This document shows positions 60,933 through 64,000 of a stretch of DNA of 64,000 nt, in pieces. How positions within the stretch are numbered: the stretch's first letter is position 1; each line of letters starts with the position of its first letter. The stretch is from Ulota crispa (taxonomy: Eukaryota; Streptophyta; Bryopsida; Orthotrichales; Orthotrichaceae). The DNA lies in NCBI GenBank assembly GCA_963920765.1, contig OY987243.1:17851419-17915418 (forward strand). Reading direction: 5' to 3'. The position numbers and the translations under genes were made by a program. The notes under the pieces are model-generated. The model was not told the origin of the DNA, searched no databases, and saw only the letters and a list, made by a program, of their open reading frames with translations.

Positions 60933-63111
60933 CACCAAATAGTGCATTTAGGTTGCCTCATACTAATTTCTTGACATTCCACACTATTTAAATACTTACT
61001 GCTGCTATCCCAATTTTCATCCGTAATTATTGTAATAAATAGTTTTTAAAAGGCTTGACAATTACTACAAAGCTGTAGAAAGACAAACTAGCAACATCCA
61101 AGTTGTAAACCAAGTGAAATCTAAATATATAAAGAGTTGCATGCACTTCCAAGTGGACAAGTGGTGGATTTTCTAAATCCACACCCAAAATTGCTAACGC
61201 CACATCCATGTGAGTATGTGATTTGAGAATTTCATGCAATTTTTTATATTCAAGTGGTCCATCATTCATCCAAATCATTGCATTACCATCTCTTTGAAAG
61301 AAAGAAGAACACGAACAAATTTTTGTTGAACCTTATTGCATCATTGCTATTTTTTTAATGTATTTTTGCCTTTAGTAATTCAAAAATCTTACATTTTTTA
61401 GTTTCAAATTCAAGCACCTCCATTTTTTTGAATATATCCTTAGACTGATAAAGGTGAAACAAATCTTTTGATCCAAATCAAAAAATCAGCATTAAAATCT
61501 CACATCCCATGCTCAAAATGCACCTTGAGGGTGTGGCATTAGGAATTTTAGGTGTGGCTCTAACAATTTCTTTAAATTATTGGAAAATTCTATTGCAATT
61601 AGTGCTCAATTAGTGACTTAAAATTTAGTAGTTAATGTAAATTTTTAACTTATGGCCATTGCTTCATTTGCTTTTGGCCATAGAAGCAATGTCCAAACTT
61701 TAACTTTTGGCCTTAAAAGCAATGTGATCACTCTAGAACTGAACCTATCAAATCTTTTGTGTTGATGCCATGAGCTGCTTCTGGGGGTTTCCCAAATCAA
61801 ACCTTATGAGTAAAGGACATATGATGCAGCAAGAGCCAAGAAAGCAAGGTCATAGTCAAGTGAGTAGTGGCTTGGACAAGGTACAGGCACTTCTTACAAT
61901 TGAAGCCCACTAACTTAGATACAGTTATTTTGTACCGTCATGGGTGTAGTGGTCATGCAACAAGTTACTGAATCATCACTAAGTTATTACTGAAACACTA
62001 TCATCACTTGAGTTGCTGCATCATCACTAGAACTCATTGGCATTAACAACATTGAAGTTGCAGCACCTGTGGTACAGCACAATTTGCTCTTTTTTTGAGG
62101 AAGGGGTCAGTTTAGGGTAGGGGTTGTTAGCAGCCTTTTTTATATTGGCACCATTTGAAAATGGCCGGCCATTGCACCATTTCAAAATGAATGTCCACTT
62201 TCATCAAATAAAATTAATCTTTTTTTGCCACCAGTTTTTTACTTCTCAAATGCCAATGTGGATGAAGTAGCAAAATTTAGATGAAAAATGATATGAATAT
62301 GATTGAAAAGTGTTGTTGCTTCCACAAGATGGACAAATGTAGAAATAACCTAATCAATTTCTACAGTAAAAATAGAAATGAAATTCAAATGTCTTCCAAT
62401 CAATCATGCTAAATTCTTGTCAAAGGGCCTCCATATTATTGGTGACTACCTATAAAACTAATTTATAAATTAAACAACTTGATCTTTTATGTACTCGATT
62501 ACAAAAAAGTTGTTCTTTCTTATTTTAATGTCAATCAATTACAAGGTTTAAAAGACATACTACATATATACAGCAATTCTTATCAAAGCTACCCTAAAAA
62601 TAGTTTGTCCTAATAGTGACAACAAAAGATATATTGTATACTAGTCTATACATTAAAACACACTTTTGAATATATTGTGACAAATTTGATTTTTAAACCT
62701 ATTGTAAAATCAATGTCATTGTTTTAATACCATTTGAAGAATAAAATGGCATGTGACTTATGAGATGGAAAAATGGCATTCAAAAGTACACTCACATTTA
62801 TATTACAAGTAACTTAAAAAATTATCCAATAAATTTTGAGCATCAATAGAGCCATTAGTGGATGTCAAACCTGGCTGTTTTTCAATATTTTCCACCAGAT
62901 AACTCTAGTAGGGTTCACCCCATAATTTAATTACTTTGACAAACATGAAATATGATGACTTTATCACCCACCTTTAGAGGTGGTTGACAACTCAAACTAG
63001 TTATGGCCTCTCTTTATAGAAGTTATCAAGTGATCTTGTAGCTCTCTTGTAGCACGCTAGTCCTCTCACTACTAAATCCTAAATTTTAATTTAAATACGC
63101 AATTTTCTTAT
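60933..63111. other. Non-coding AT-rich spacer
   Basis: No recognisable gene; the minus-strand 83-codon frame at 61,027-61,278 matches nothing I know. A pair of similar phrases ('ggccattgcttcatttgcttt', 'ggccatagaagcaatgtcc') near 61,655 is a small inverted repeat. Confidence 0.4.
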
Positions 63112-63250
63112 ATTAAAGAGGAAGGGTGTGATATTAAAGAGGTAGGGTGTATTATTACAAAGATAGGGTTTGATATTAAAGAGGTTGGGTGTGATATTAC
63201 AGAGGTGGGTGTGATATTATAGAGGTGTGGTGTGATATTACAAAGGTGGG
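63112..63250. repeat. Short 'gatatta' minisatellite array
   Basis: About seven units of GTGTGATATTAAAGAGGT type, the same unit as in the 35.2-36.4 kb array, here in one orientation only. Confidence 0.82.
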
Positions 63251-63253
63251 ATT

Positions 63254-63810
63254 TTTGGTAAATTATTTTAAACATAAATCTTGGTTTTCATATGACAATT
63301 GATTAAAAAACATTAGTGATGAGTTTTTGAGATTTGATTGCTTGGATGTGCAAGAAATATCCATGTGTATAGTTGTGTATATCTATCCTTCTAACAGGCA
63401 TCTCCAAAAAAAATTAAAATTTCTTCTATGTAGATTTTTGTGGTGAAGCTATCATGATCAAATCTTGTAAAATAGATATCTACAATTTTTTAACTAGATT
63501 TTGGCAAAAAAACCATATCATTATGCTCAAAAATTCAAACCTAGAATCATATTGTATAATTCAAATAGCAAAATCTGATTACCATAAAGAAACAAATAAT
63601 TTACTAAATTTGGTTGTAATCACCCCAACATTAAAATCTGATTAGAAGAAATTTTAAATTATTTTGGAGATGCTTGTTAGAAAAAAAGATGTACACATGG
63701 ATATTTCCCACATATTTGTGCAATCAAATCTCAAAAACTCATCACCTAATCATTTATCATGTAAAGCTATGAATATTATGTAAAATCATTCACCAAAAAT
63801 GGGGGGTTTT
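63254..63810. mobile_element. Foldback element with ~180 bp inverted arms
   Basis: The left arm (63,254-63,430) carries GTGATGAGTTTTTGAGATTT, AAATATCCATGTGTA and GGCATCTCCAAAA; the right arm (~63,640-63,810) carries their complements in reverse order. A ~200-base AT-rich spacer separates them. Probably a foldback MITE; target duplications were not recognised. Confidence 0.75.
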
Positions 63811-64000
63811 TTTTTTAAACTCAAAATTTAGTATGGTTAATTGGGATTGAGTAAGAATTAAAGGCTAATGTTAAAAGATTCTAAAATGCTATTTTAATTC
63901 TATAAGATGCCTAAGTTTTTGAAAAGTAAACTGGGATGAACAAAAATAGCTTGTAGGTTGCAGTACAAGAATAATTTACTACAGTAACGTGGTATCAAGT

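Overview
This is nuclear DNA of a land plant or close streptophyte relative. Three conserved host genes support that: cytosolic ribosomal protein S4 with plant-type introns, a YIP4/YIPF6-type Golgi membrane protein, and a SYP2-type (PEP12/VAM3) Qa-SNARE. The rest is AT-rich, gene-poor and full of decayed transposons. A seed-free plant is my best guess, but the sequence alone does not fix the lineage.

Layout. 0-2.2 kb: RPS4, six coding exons, plus strand. 3-12.5 kb: small non-autonomous DNA elements (Harbinger-like, Stowaway-like, and a home-grown 'AAATTGGGAAAA' inverted-repeat family) and a degenerate ~115 bp tandem repeat. 14.1-15.2 kb: YIP4-like gene, minus strand, two exons. 17.4-20.7 kb: a near-perfect 728 bp hairpin element bounded by TTAA, another MITE copy and a Mutator-like foldback with a clean 9 bp target duplication. 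21.4-22.1 kb: SYP2-like SNARE, apparently intronless. 23.4-24.7 kb: a TTAA-bounded element with a second MITE nested in it. 25.1-30.3 kb: an old, heavily broken Ty3/gypsy chromovirus with both LTRs. 32.3-39.5 kb: two convergent orphan genes of unknown family flanking an inverted array of a 'gatatta' minisatellite; one has a RING-like cysteine/histidine cluster and is split by a 236 bp CACTA-type MITE with perfect 3 bp duplications. 40.0-58.2 kb: a ~183 bp tandem repeat opened by three separate insertions, the largest a complete 15,854 bp CACTA transposon (41,639-57,492). 58.8-60.7 kb: a second copy of the 23.4 kb TTAA element carrying a different nested TTAA element. 60.7-64 kb: a short duplication, a minisatellite and a foldback.

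The main object is the CACTA transposon. It has a 23 bp perfect terminal inverted repeat, a 3 bp AGA target duplication, a plus-strand Tnp2-type transposase with the candidate D, D and E residues visible, and a divergent minus-strand gene of TNPA type. Between the transposase N-terminal zinc-binding segment and its catalytic core lies an unexpected SET (protein-lysine methyltransferase) domain. AGTCATGT-like motifs are scattered through the element's ends and non-coding gaps. Its coding regions are damaged mostly by stops that one C-to-T or G-to-A change would explain, as expected after cytosine methylation.

A second unusual signal is a group of TTAA-bounded elements with CCCT-type ends, the hallmark of piggyBac-type transposition. 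Two copies of one family act as each other's empty site.
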